The translations under genes were made by a program, and so were the position numbers. From Franzmannia pantelleriensis (GTDB lineage Bacteria > Pseudomonadota > Gammaproteobacteria > Pseudomonadales > Halomonadaceae), in assembly GCF_900102875.1 (NCBI RefSeq), contig NZ_FNGH01000005.1, positions 209,519 to 273,518 of the forward strand: a DNA stretch of 64,000 nt. Reading direction: 5' to 3'. Positions within the stretch are counted from its first letter, which is position 1. Every line of letters starts with the position of its first letter. Below the pieces are notes generated by a model. It was not told the DNA's origin. It did no database searches and was given only the letters and a program-made list of their open reading frames with translations. Positions 35,821 through 44,076 of the stretch are shown piece by piece.

Positions 35821-36708
35821 GTGGCCAGCGTCGGCGATGCCATCGACTATGCTCCGGTCACCCGCGCCTATCGGCGTTGGCTGGCCTGGGCGCTGGCGAT
35901 CGTGCTGCACCTGGCGGTCCTGGGGGGGGTGGCAAGCTGGACGCTGAGTCCCGAGGTGGTAGAACGCACAAGCATCGACGTGGTGCTGGTCAGCCAGCCG
36001 GACCGCGAGCCGGTGGACAGCGACAGCATCGCCGAGGCCGACCAGCAGGCACGCGGTGACACCCACGCCAGCGCGGCGGCGGCCAGCCTGGCTGCCGCCG
36101 ACCAGGCGCTTACGGCCCCCGCCGTCGAGGCCGGCGAGTTGACGCCTGACCTTGCTGCCACGCCAGCGGCACCGCTGACGGCGGTGGTCAGCGCCAGCGA
36201 GGGAGCGTCGAGCCCGACCCGTGTCGATCCAGCGCTGGCGCAAGTGCCGGCCCTGGCCGATCCACGGCCCGAGGCTCATGCGGGCGCGCGTGATAGTCGC
36301 GATCTGCTTGGCCAGGCGGCGCTGAGCCAGCGCCAGCAAGGTGAGGCCGCCACGCTGGCCGCCGAGCAGGCGGGAGACGCTCGCCAGGCCGCCCGCGAGG
36401 CCGCCGAGGCGCGCTATATCGAGGCCTGGACGCGACGCATCGAGACCTACGGTAATCGCGACTATCCAGCGCCGCCGCATCTTGATGGCGAGCTGCGGAT
36501 CCGCGTGGTGATCGGCCGTGATGGTCAGCTCCGCCAGTCAGAGGTGGTACAATCGTCGCCACATCCCGAACTCGATCGGGTGGCGTTGGCAACCGTGCGC
36601 GGCGCGGCTCCCTACCCGCCCTTCGACGACGCTCTGGGGGCGCTCGACAGTCTGTCGATTACCCGTGTCTGGCGCTTCGGGAAAGGCAATCATATCGGCG
36701 TGCAATGA
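35821..36708 (+). CDS. TonB-like energy transducer
   Basis: 295 residues starting with GTG (no in-frame ATG nearby; GAGGCG upstream). One membrane anchor at about 20-40 (WLAWALAIVLHLAVLGGVASW in two halves), a periplasmic spacer of about 150 residues and a C-terminal TonB domain (YIEAWTRRIETYGNRDYP ... IRVVIGRDGQLRQSEVVQSS). The spacer is alanine- and acid-rich rather than Pro-Lys/Pro-Glu as in E. coli TonB. Similar genes beside gshB in Pseudomonas are called tonB3; a link to type IV pili is reported there, not proven here. Confidence 0.86.
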   Translation: MASVGDAIDYAPVTRAYRRWLAWALAIVLHLAVLGGVASWTLSPEVVERTSIDVVLVSQPDREPVDSDSIAEADQQARGDTHASAAAASLAAADQALTAPAVEAGELTPDLAATPAAPLTAVVSASEGASSPTRVDPALAQVPALADPRPEAHAGARDSRDLLGQAALSQRQQGEAATLAAEQAGDARQAAREAAEARYIEAWTRRIETYGNRDYPAPPHLDGELRIRVVIGRDGQLRQSEVVQSSPHPELDRVALATVRGAAPYPPFDDALGALDSLSITRVWRFGKGNHIGVQ

Positions 36709-36738
36709 GGGCAGGACCGCCCCGCGCCCGGGAGGCCC

Positions 36739-37296
36739 ATGCAAAGCTTGAAACACCATTTTTTGCTGGCGATGCCTCATCTAGAGGACGCCAACTTCGC
36801 CGGTAGCCTGAGTTACCTGTGCGATCATGATGACAATGGCACCATGGGGGTGATCGTCAATCGCCCCCTCGACCTGACCCTCGATGCCCTGTTCGAGCAA
36901 CTCGACCTGGGCGGCGATGACAGCCCGCACCGCGATGCGCCGGTCTATTACGGTGGGCCGGTGCACAAGGATCGCGGCTTCATCCTGCATCGCGGCACGG
37001 CCAGCGCCTGGGACTCCAGCATCCAGGTCGCCGAGGAGATCGCTCTGACCACGTCGATGGACATGCTCCAGGCGCTGGCCGACGGCCGCGGCCCTGAGCA
37101 GTTTCTGGTGTGTCTGGGGTGTGCCGGCTGGGAGGCCGGGCAGCTCGAGAACGAACTCAAGGAGAACGCCTGGCTGACCGTGGAGGGCAGCGCGCAGATT
37201 CTCTTCGATACACTGCCCGAGCAGCGCCTGCAGGCCGCTGCCGGTAGCCTGGGCGTGGATCTCAACCTGATGAGTCGCGAGGCGGGCCATTCATGA
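36739..37296 (+). CDS. yqgE: YqgE/AlgH family protein (UPF0301)
   Basis: 185 residues. Starts LKHHFLLAMPHLEDANFAGS with the family's GTMGVIVNRPL, YYGGPVHKDRGFILH and CLGCAGWEAGQLE motifs. Molecular function is unsettled (AlgH of P. aeruginosa was linked to alginate regulation). GGGAGG ribosome site. Confidence 0.94.
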   Translation: MQSLKHHFLLAMPHLEDANFAGSLSYLCDHDDNGTMGVIVNRPLDLTLDALFEQLDLGGDDSPHRDAPVYYGGPVHKDRGFILHRGTASAWDSSIQVAEEIALTTSMDMLQALADGRGPEQFLVCLGCAGWEAGQLENELKENAWLTVEGSAQILFDTLPEQRLQAAAGSLGVDLNLMSREAGHS

Positions 37297-37312
37297 CCCG
37301 GAGGCACGGCTG

Positions 37313-37753
37313 ATGGGCAAGGCCGGTGAACGCCTGATCCTGGCCTTCGACTTCGGCACGCGACGGATCGGCGTGGCGGTGGGCAACGAGCTGCTGGCTA
37401 GTGCCCGCCAGCTCCAGCCGCTCAGCGCCCGCGACGGGATTCCCGACTGGTCGGTGATCACTCAGCTGGTCGACGAATGGCGGCCGGACCTGTTCGTGGT
37501 TGGCCTGCCGCTGACCCGCGACGGCGAGGAGCAGGAGATGAGCGTGCGTGCGCGCAAATTTGGCAAGCGGCTGTTCGGCCGCTACGGCATTCCCTGCGAA
37601 ATGGCCGACGAGCGCGGCTCGACCCGAGAGGCCAAGGCCATTGCCCGTGAGGCGGGGCACCGTGGCAACTACCGTGACGATAGCGTCGACGGCATTGCCG
37701 CGGTGCTGATCCTGGAGGGCTGGTTTGCTCGCCAGGAGGGGTTGATACCCTAG
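37313..37753 (+). CDS. ruvX: RuvX/YqgF Holliday-junction-resolvase-like, pre-16S rRNA nuclease
   Basis: 146-residue RNase H-fold protein. Catalytic acid in LAFDFGTRRIGVAVG, then FVVGLPLTRDGEEQ and a C-terminal DDSVDGIAAVLIL. YqgF matures the 5' end of 16S rRNA in E. coli. It follows yqgE as in most Proteobacteria and ends overlapping the convergent membrane-protein gene by 4 bases. Confidence 0.94.
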   Translation: MGKAGERLILAFDFGTRRIGVAVGNELLASARQLQPLSARDGIPDWSVITQLVDEWRPDLFVVGLPLTRDGEEQEMSVRARKFGKRLFGRYGIPCEMADERGSTREAKAIAREAGHRGNYRDDSVDGIAAVLILEGWFARQEGLIP

Positions 37754-38391
37754 GACTGTTTGCTAGCGGCGTTCTGCTGCGCGATGTCGTCGGCGGTGAT
37801 GCAGGTGTACTTCTCGATGAAGAACGCCAGCGTTGCCGGGTGATTGAAACGCTCCTCGAACTGCTCGACCTCGCCACCGTGCTCGCGACGTACGCGTACG
37901 CTGTAGTGATTGCCTTCGCAGCCCACGGTCACGCTGGCTTTACGCTTGTCGGTGACGTTCTCGGCGCTCAGCGGCGACTGGCGCTTGAGCAGTGCCTCGA
38001 GGGTCTTGCCTCCCTCGACGTCGGCCTCGGAGGCCCACAGCGCCTGGTCGCGGTTGCCATAGTTGAACAGGATCACGACCAGCAGCGCCGAGAACACCGC
38101 GCTGATCAGCATCCAGGTGATGTCAGTCTTCGACAGCCCGGCAGTCAGCACCAGGATCAGCTGCAGGACCACGGCAATCGCCAGGATGCCCGCCAACGGC
38201 CGCCAGATGCGCGGATTCATGAAGCCGCGCCTCAGGGTATAGCCCCACAGGCCGACCACTGCCAGAGCGCCAATGCCAAGTTGCACGATCGACATGGCCG
38301 AGCCGCCGCCCATCAGCAGCGCCAAGGCGCCGATGGCGATCAGCAGGCTGTAGAAGGCTCCCAGTGAGAGGTAGGCGGTGTGCATGTTCAT
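37750..38391 (-). CDS. membrane protein of unknown function
   Basis: 213 residues with four predicted membrane helices in the first ~125 positions (YLSLGAFYSLLIAIGALALL; IVQLGIGALAVVGLWGYTL; LAGILAIAVVLQLILVLTAG; WMLISAVFSALLVVILF). A soluble C-terminal tail of ~80 residues contains a CEGNHYSVRVRREHGGEVE stretch. AAGGAG lies 11 bases upstream of the chosen ATG. I do not recognise the family. It sits tail-to-tail with ruvX and 108 bases from pyrB. Confidence 0.75.
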   Translation of the reverse strand: MNMHTAYLSLGAFYSLLIAIGALALLMGGGSAMSIVQLGIGALAVVGLWGYTLRRGFMNPRIWRPLAGILAIAVVLQLILVLTAGLSKTDITWMLISAVFSALLVVILFNYGNRDQALWASEADVEGGKTLEALLKRQSPLSAENVTDKRKASVTVGCEGNHYSVRVRREHGGEVEQFEERFNHPATLAFFIEKYTCITADDIAQQNAASKQS

Positions 38392-38499
38392 GGTCGCTGT
38401 GACTCCTTGACGGTACGCATGGTTGTTGTTGGTGAACGATGTCCGGCCGATATTCGCAGTCTCGCACATTCCACGCTATTCGGCAGCCTATCCCATTGG

Positions 38500-39528
38500 C
38501 TAGGACGTGGCGTCATCGACCCCGACCCGCTCGGGCACGAACCAACGCACCGGGCGCAGATCCTTCTCGATCAGGTCCTCGACCTGCAGCAGGGTGGCGA
38601 AGATTGCCATGCGCACCGGAATGCCGTTATCGGTCTGGCGGAAGATCGCCAGACGCGGGTCGCCGTTGAGATCGACGTCGAGGTCGTTGGCTTCGGCACG
38701 GCTGTCGCGGGGCAGCGGGTGCATGACGATGGTGTTGCGGCCGCAGCGCTTGTTCATGAAGTCGCGGTCGACGCTGAAGTCCCGCGACAGGCTGAAGCCC
38801 TCGCTCATCTCGGCAGTAAAGCGCTCCTTCTGGATGCGCGTGGTGTAGACCACATCCACGTCGGCATAGTTGTCGGCCAGGCTTTCGCGCTGCTCGACTC
38901 GATGTCCGCGGGATGCGACCAGGTCGATCAAGTGGCTTGGCATCTCCAGCCCCGGCGGTGCCACCAAGGTGATGCGCAAGGGGTCGTAGAGCGACAGCAG
39001 CTTGATCAGCGAGTGCACCGTGCGACCGTACTTGAGGTCGCCGGTCAGCAGCACATGGGCGCCAGCCAGCGGCTTGCCGAGGCGGGCGAACTCCTTGTCG
39101 ATGGTATAGAAGTCGAGCAGCGCCTGGCTGGGGTGCTCACCGGGGCCGTCGCCGCCGTTGATCACCGGCACATGGGTGGCGGCGGCGAACTCGGCCACCG
39201 AGCCCTGATCGGGGTGGCGCATGACGATGGCATCGCAGTAGCCGCTCATCACCCGGCTGGTGTCGTAGAGCGACTCGCCCTTGGCCATCGATGAGAAGGT
39301 GAAACCGGTGGTGTCGCAGACGCTGCCGCCGAGCCGACAGAAGGCCGCGTGGAAGCTGACCCGGGTGCGGGTGCTGGCCTCGAAGAACAGATTGCCGAGC
39401 ACGGCGCCTTCCAGTACCCGAGTGACCTGGCGGCGCTGGGCAATGGGTTCCATGCGCGCGGCGACCCGCAGCAGGTGATCGACGCGATCGCGTGACAGGG
39501 AATCGACGGACAGCAGGTGGGGACTCAT
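38500..39528 (-). CDS. pyrB: aspartate carbamoyltransferase catalytic chain
   Basis: Second step of pyrimidine synthesis. 342 residues with the carbamoyl-phosphate loop FFEASTRTRVSF, HPSQALLDFYT and VMHPLPRDSRAE. About 30 residues longer than E. coli PyrB, mainly at the C-terminus. Neither pyrI (regulatory chain) nor a pyrC-like partner lies beside it, and no PyrR or attenuator is visible. GAGG ribosome site. Confidence 0.95.
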   Translation of the reverse strand: MSPHLLSVDSLSRDRVDHLLRVAARMEPIAQRRQVTRVLEGAVLGNLFFEASTRTRVSFHAAFCRLGGSVCDTTGFTFSSMAKGESLYDTSRVMSGYCDAIVMRHPDQGSVAEFAAATHVPVINGGDGPGEHPSQALLDFYTIDKEFARLGKPLAGAHVLLTGDLKYGRTVHSLIKLLSLYDPLRITLVAPPGLEMPSHLIDLVASRGHRVEQRESLADNYADVDVVYTTRIQKERFTAEMSEGFSLSRDFSVDRDFMNKRCGRNTIVMHPLPRDSRAEANDLDVDLNGDPRLAIFRQTDNGIPVRMAIFATLLQVEDLIEKDLRPVRWFVPERVGVDDATS

Positions 39529-39605
39529 CGCGGGCCTCGTAGTGCGGCGGAAAACTGGCGCTCAGTGTAACCGCGAACGCGCGGTACGGCACGGGCCCGC
39601 GGTGA

Positions 39606-40439
39606 TCAATACTCCTCGGCGCTGGGCAGTCTGCCACCGAGTTGGGTGGTGATCTCACGGGCGGCACGGCTGACCAGGCCGCCGAGCTCGGCAAGCCGCG
39701 ACTCGGGAATTCGCGCCACCGGACCGGAGACCGAGATGGCCCCCAACGGGCTGCCCTGTTCGTCGTGGATCGAGGCGGCTACGCAGTGCAGGCCTACGGC
39801 ATGCTCCTCGCGGTCGCAGGCGTAGCCCTGGCGACGAATCTCGGCCATGCCCTGGCGCAGCCGGGCCGGGGTATCGATGGTGTTGTCGGTGACCTTGGGC
39901 AGCCCGCGGGCCTGCAGGATGCGTTCGACCTCCTTTTCCGGGAGCCAGGCAAGCAGCGCCTTGCCGACCCCCGAGGCGTGCATCGGCGCCCGTGAACCGA
40001 GGCGCGTGATCATGCGCATCATCTGCGGCGACTCGCTCTGAGCCAGGAACACCGCCATGCCGTCGTCGCGGATGCCCAGATTAGCCGACTCGCCGCTCTC
40101 GTCAGTCAGCCGACGCAGATAGGGCCGGGCAGTGGCGACGAAATCGCGCGACTCGAGGAAGGTGTTGCCGATCTGGAAGGTCTTGACGCCGATCTTCCAC
40201 AGCCCCAGCTCGGCATCCTGAGTGATGAAGCCCTGCTTGTGCAGCGCCTGCAGTAGCCGGTGCGTGGTCGAGGGCGCCAGGCCGACGATCTGAGCGATAT
40301 CGGACAGCGCCAGGCCGACCGGCGCTGCGGCCAGCCCCTCGAGGATGTTCAGCCCACGCACCAACGACTGGCTGTGCCCGCCGCTGCTCTTGCCCGACCC
40401 GGCCGGTCGGCCTACCGCCTTGCGTTTGGTCTCGCTCAC
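39606..40439 (-). CDS. IclR-family regulator, AllR/BhcR-like
   Basis: 277 residues: winged helix (SLVRGLNILEGLAAAPVGL...SDIAQIVGLAPSTTHRLLQAL, ~25-75) and an IclR effector domain with APMHASGVGKALLAWL, EEHAVGLHCVAASI and AISVSGPVARI. These segments match E. coli AllR, the glyoxylate/allantoin-responsive repressor of allantoin and glyoxylate genes. GTG 40439 is preferred (GGAG upstream); ATG 40463 lacks a ribosome site. It begins the purine island and probably senses glyoxylate or allantoin. Confidence 0.86.
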   Translation of the reverse strand: MSETKRKAVGRPAGSGKSSGGHSQSLVRGLNILEGLAAAPVGLALSDIAQIVGLAPSTTHRLLQALHKQGFITQDAELGLWKIGVKTFQIGNTFLESRDFVATARPYLRRLTDESGESANLGIRDDGMAVFLAQSESPQMMRMITRLGSRAPMHASGVGKALLAWLPEKEVERILQARGLPKVTDNTIDTPARLRQGMAEIRRQGYACDREEHAVGLHCVAASIHDEQGSPLGAISVSGPVARIPESRLAELGGLVSRAAREITTQLGGRLPSAEEY

Positions 40440-40544
40440 GCCTTGCTCTCCGTCCCCGTGCATCAGTGATCACTGCGCACAGGATACACGCTCGGCGTTG
40501 GACTGTCGTGCTGACGGAAATCGATTCCATTCTGCCTGCTGGTG

Positions 40545-41069
40545 CTAGCCGACACGACCTTCCAGGCGTAGCAGAGCAATGCGATTGATCTGCTCGACGG
40601 CGGTACGACGCTCCTCGTCGAGGTCGTTGTCGAGGCGGGTCTCGAAGGCGGCGAGAATGTCATGACGGTCGTTACCCTTCACCGCCATCACGAACGGAAA
40701 GCCGAACTTGGTCTTGTAGGCGTCATTGAGACGCTCGAAGCGTGCCAGCTCCTCGGGGCTGCACTGGTCGAGCCCGGCACCGGCTTGCTCACGGGTCGAG
40801 TCGTCGGTCAGTTCGCCGGCCAGCGCCGCCTTGCCGGCCAGGTCGGGGTGGGCGCGGATGACCTCGAGCTGACGCTCGGCGCTGGCGCTGCGTAGCACCT
40901 CGCCCATCGCCGCGGCGAGGCCGGCGGGGCTGTCCTGATCGCTGCCGAGACCGGCATCCCAGGCCAGTTCGGCGATCCATGGGGAATGCTCGTAGATATC
41001 ACCGAAGCTTGCCACGAAGGCGCTACGGTCGAGCTGACTGGGGCGTGGGGTCAGTTGGGTAGTACTCAT
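40545..41069 (-). CDS. uraD: OHCU decarboxylase
   Basis: 2-oxo-4-hydroxy-4-carboxy-5-ureidoimidazoline decarboxylase, the last step from urate to S-allantoin. 174 residues. Catalytic His is H74 in RAHPDLAGK; E94 in STREQAGAG is the partner acid; the C-terminus contains NRIALLRLEGRV. AAGGAGG ribosome site. Divergent from uraH, sharing a gap with a TGTATACA operator. Confidence 0.95.
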   Translation of the reverse strand: MSTTQLTPRPSQLDRSAFVASFGDIYEHSPWIAELAWDAGLGSDQDSPAGLAAAMGEVLRSASAERQLEVIRAHPDLAGKAALAGELTDDSTREQAGAGLDQCSPEELARFERLNDAYKTKFGFPFVMAVKGNDRHDILAAFETRLDNDLDEERRTAVEQINRIALLRLEGRVG

Positions 41070-41124
41070 CCTGGCGGCCTCCTTGGGCGTGCTCGTCGAG
41101 GGGAGAAAGAAAGCAATACACTTA

Positions 41125-41134
41125 CTGTATACAA
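41125..41134. promoter_or_regulatory. TTGTATACAA-type operator, uraD/uraH gap
   Basis: CTGTATACAA, 9 of 10 consensus positions, 55 bases from the uraD start and 87 from uraH. It lies just upstream of a possible uraH promoter, TTGAAA (41142-41147) and TAAAAC (41165-41170) with 17-base spacing. Confidence 0.65.
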
Positions 41135-41220
41135 AAAAACTTTGAAATGTACTCTCTTTAGAGCTAAAACTGTCTTCATAGGATAGGCAGTAGCGACCTC
41201 ACCAACAATAGGAGATCCCC

Positions 41221-41574
41221 ATGGGACGTTTGACGACGCACGTACTCGATACCTCGCTAGGCCGCCCCGGACACGGTATCCGTATCGAGGTATTCCGCCT
41301 CGAGGGCGAGCAGCGCACCCGCCTCGGCGAAGTAGTGACCAACGACGATGGCCGCTGCGACGCGCCGATCCTCGAGGGTGATGCTTTCACCGTTGGCGAA
41401 TATGAACTGCTGTTCCACGCCGGAGAGTACCTGACCCGTCAGGGGGTTGCCGGTCGTGAGCCGCGCTTCCTCGATCGTATCCCGCTGCGCTTTGGCGTCG
41501 CCGATGCCAGCGAGCACTACCACGTGCCGCTGCTGTTGTCGCCGTATAGCTATTCGAGCTACCGAGGCAGCTGA
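41221..41574 (+). CDS. uraH: 5-hydroxyisourate hydrolase (transthyretin-related)
   Basis: Opens the ring of 5-hydroxyisourate made by urate oxidation. 117 residues, [12 protein letters not shown] at the N-terminus (active-site H7) and the diagnostic C-terminal YRGS (114-117), which distinguishes the enzyme from transthyretin. GGAG ribosome site. Followed after 51 bases by puuD, so the two likely form one transcript. Confidence 0.97.
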   Translation: MGRLTTHVLDTSLGRPGHGIRIEVFRLEGEQRTRLGEVVTNDDGRCDAPILEGDAFTVGEYELLFHAGEYLTRQGVAGREPRFLDRIPLRFGVADASEHYHVPLLLSPYSYSSYRGS

Positions 41575-41625
41575 GCGGGGCCCCTGACCGAGAGACGACA
41601 CAATAACCACAGCGAGAGCTAGCGT

Positions 41626-42828
41626 ATGCAATCCTTTCTCCTGGAGTTCGCCAACCTGCTGCTGCGATGGCTGCACGTCATCGCCGCCATTGCCTGGATC
41701 GGCGAATCGATCTACTTCGTGATGCTGGACAACGGCCTTAAGAAGCCCAAGGCCGCCGAGGATCGCGACAAGGGCGTGTTCGGTGAGATGTGGGCGGTCC
41801 ACGGCGGCGGCTTCTATCACAACCAGAAGTACGCCACGGCACCCGCCAAGCTGCCCGATGACCTGCACTGGTCGTTTTGGAAGTCCTACACCACCTGGCT
41901 GTCGGGCTTTGCGCTGTTCGTGCTGCTGTACATGGCCAACCCCAGTTTCTACCTGGTCAATCCGAGCAGCAACTGGGAGTGGGCCGCCAACCTCAGCGGC
42001 GCAGAAGCCAATATCCTGGCACTGGCCTTCCTGTTCGGCGGTTGGGTGGTCTACAACGAGCTGTGCAAGCGCATCAGTCCCAACATGGAACGCGATGGGC
42101 TACTGAGTCTCGCCGTGGCGGTGATGATGGTGGTCGTGGCCTACCTCAGCGTGCAGATGTTCTCGGGACGTGCCGCCTTCCTGCTCACCGGCGCGGTGAT
42201 GGCGACGGCGATGTCGGCCAACGTGTTCTTCTGGATCATTCCCGGCCAGCGGCGCATGGTGGCGGCGATGAAGGCCGGCGAGACGCCTAATCCACTGGAT
42301 GGCAAGCGCGGCAAGCAGCGTTCGGTGCACAACACCTACTTCACCCTGCCGGTGGTGCTGTTGATGATCAGCAACCACTACTCGTTCGCCTACAACCACG
42401 ACCATGCCTGGGTGATCATGTCGCTGTTCATCTTCGCCGGGGCGCTGATCCGCCAGTTCTTCGTGCTGATGCACTCGGGCAAGATCCAGCCGGCCTACCC
42501 GGCGGCGGGCACTGCCCTGATCGCCGTGGCGCTATGGGTGGCGATGCCGGCTGGTTCAGGCGCGCCGGCCGTCGAGGGCGAAGCGGGCACGGCGATGGCC
42601 GAGGTCACCACCATCATCGAGGACCGTTGCGTGCAGTGTCATGCCCAGAGCCCCAGCCATGCCAGTTTCTCCTCGGCGCCGGCCGGTGTCGCCTACGACA
42701 CCGAGGATCAGATTCGCCGTCAGATGAGTCAGATCAAGCAGGTGGTCGCGAGCGGCTACATGCCGCTCGGCAACATGACCAACATGACCGACGAGGAGCG
42801 TGAGGCCATTGCTGCCTGGCGTGAGTAA
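41626..42828 (+). CDS. puuD: membrane-bound urate hydroxylase PuuD with cytochrome c domain
   Basis: Oxidises urate to 5-hydroxyisourate, passing electrons to the respiratory chain instead of O2. 400 residues: eight or so membrane helices (WLHVIAAIAWIGESIYFVML at the start, then IITHH-like HNTYFTLPVVLLMISNHYS) and a C-terminal cytochrome c domain with heme motif C335-V-Q-C338-H339 and a late MPLGN methionine. No signal peptide besides the first helix. Replaces classical uricase. Cotranscribed with uraH by spacing. Confidence 0.94.
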   Translation: MQSFLLEFANLLLRWLHVIAAIAWIGESIYFVMLDNGLKKPKAAEDRDKGVFGEMWAVHGGGFYHNQKYATAPAKLPDDLHWSFWKSYTTWLSGFALFVLLYMANPSFYLVNPSSNWEWAANLSGAEANILALAFLFGGWVVYNELCKRISPNMERDGLLSLAVAVMMVVVAYLSVQMFSGRAAFLLTGAVMATAMSANVFFWIIPGQRRMVAAMKAGETPNPLDGKRGKQRSVHNTYFTLPVVLLMISNHYSFAYNHDHAWVIMSLFIFAGALIRQFFVLMHSGKIQPAYPAAGTALIAVALWVAMPAGSGAPAVEGEAGTAMAEVTTIIEDRCVQCHAQSPSHASFSSAPAGVAYDTEDQIRRQMSQIKQVVASGYMPLGNMTNMTDEEREAIAAWRE

Positions 42829-42859
42829 CGGCTGATCCCCAGGCATTCGCCTGCCGTCT

Positions 42860-42888
42860 CTGCGGCCCGCCAACTCGGCGGGCCGCAG
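42860..42888 (+). terminator. 12-bp hairpin after puuD
   Basis: CTGCGGCCCGCC / GGCGGGCCGCAG with an AACTC loop, perfect, 31 bases after the puuD stop. No T tract follows, so termination strength is uncertain. Confidence 0.55.
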
Positions 42889-42907
42889 TCGTATCGGCTG
42901 TGGCAAT

Positions 42908-42917
42908 GTGTATACAA
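42908..42917. promoter_or_regulatory. TTGTATACAA-type operator upstream of first GntR gene
   Basis: GTGTATACAA, containing a perfect TGTATACA, 75 bases before the GntR start; consistent with autoregulation. Confidence 0.65.
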
Positions 42918-42992
42918 TGGCCGATATGGCAAGCGTGCAGTAGCGCCGGGAGCGAGCGCCTGCCACGCCGAGGATGAGGAGAGAGGCCGACC

Positions 42993-43739
42993 ATGACAGA
43001 GCGACAACCCGCTTCCACGGCAATGTCCAGCGAGGCCCAGCCGCGCAAGCGCCTGGGCAAGAACGGCGATGGCGCCAAACGGCACGATGCCATCTATCGG
43101 GCGATCAGCGATGCGATCATCGAGCACCGCTTGAAGCCCGGTGCGCGACTTCGCGAGGACGCCCTTTCCGAGGTGTTCGGGGTCAGCCGCACCGGCATCC
43201 GCAAGATCCTGCAGCGCCTGGCGCTGGAGCAGCTAGTGACCCTGACGCCGCGGCGCGGGGCCAGCGTGACACGGCCCACTGCGGACGAAGCCAAGGATGT
43301 CTTCGATGCCCGCCAGATGGTCGAGTGCGGCCTGATGCCGGCGACGGCACGCAACATGACGCCTGACAATGCCAGCGCGCTGCGGGATATGGCGCACCGC
43401 GAGCGTGAGGCGCTGCGCGCCGGCGAGCAGAGCACCGCGATCAAGCTCTCGGCGGCCTTCCATGAACGCCTGGCCCAGCTCTCCGGCAATGCCACCCTGG
43501 CCGACTTTGTCGCCAGGCTGTGTTCGCGCTCGTCGCTGATCCTTGCGGTCTATGGCAACCCTGGCCACCTGGGCTGCGAGTCCCACGACCATGACGAGCT
43601 GATCCGCTTTCTCGAGGCGGGTGACGGCGAGCGCGCTGCGGCCTTCATGGGCCGTCACCTCAAGGCCATCGAGGCCTCGCTGTCGATCGTCGAGGAAGAA
43701 GAAGAGGTACCCGATCTGGAGCAGATCTTCAGCGGTTGA
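42993..43739 (+). CDS. GntR-family (FadR/FCD type) regulator 1
   Basis: 248 residues. Basic N-terminal extension, winged helix at about 30-95 (AIYRAISDAIIEHRLKPGAR, EVFGVSRTGIRKILQRL, TLTPRRGASV) and a C-terminal FCD domain with metal-type histidines (FHERLA, GCESHDHDELIRFLEAGD, RHLKAI). About 80% identical by eye to the second GntR protein at 49.7 kb. Position after puuD, with a TGTATACA site ahead of it, suggests a purine-catabolism repressor similar in role to Klebsiella HpxS. Strong GGAGAG ribosome site. Confidence 0.9.
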   Translation: MTERQPASTAMSSEAQPRKRLGKNGDGAKRHDAIYRAISDAIIEHRLKPGARLREDALSEVFGVSRTGIRKILQRLALEQLVTLTPRRGASVTRPTADEAKDVFDARQMVECGLMPATARNMTPDNASALRDMAHREREALRAGEQSTAIKLSAAFHERLAQLSGNATLADFVARLCSRSSLILAVYGNPGHLGCESHDHDELIRFLEAGDGERAAAFMGRHLKAIEASLSIVEEEEEVPDLEQIFSG

Positions 43740-43911
43740 TGCCACATTGCCGCCTCCTCCCTTGCCCTGCGACGGTGCCCTGATCGGGTACTAGCGCCAC
43801 GCCTTGGTGCATCGGGTGGGGGAAAATCGCCCTATCGACTCCGTCGCCTCTGCCAGCGCAGCGACGGACAGTCGCTTCCTTCGTATCTCGACAGACGCAG
43901 CCAAGCTATTG

Positions 43912-43921
43912 TTGTATACGA
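43912..43921. promoter_or_regulatory. TTGTATACAA-type operator, ABC operon upstream site
   Basis: TTGTATACGA, 9 of 10 positions, in the 337-base gap between the first GntR gene and the ABC operon. The rest of that gap holds no gene I can support. Confidence 0.6.
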
Positions 43922-44076
43922 AATTATCCTGTCTTTGTATTTTAGTGCTCTTCGATATTGGCGGGAATATCGCGCCTGTCGCGGCAAAGCTGGCCCCACT
44001 CTTGCATTAACCCCTCTAGCAGTACAGGCGATGTCGCGTCGCCTGGCTGGTAAACCCACGAGGGGAGAGTGCAACA

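Noticed and set aside
40465..40474. AGTGATCACT palindrome upstream of the IclR gene as its operator
   Set aside because: Only ten bases, no second copy in the window, and partly formed by the codons around the alternative ATG; not enough to call.
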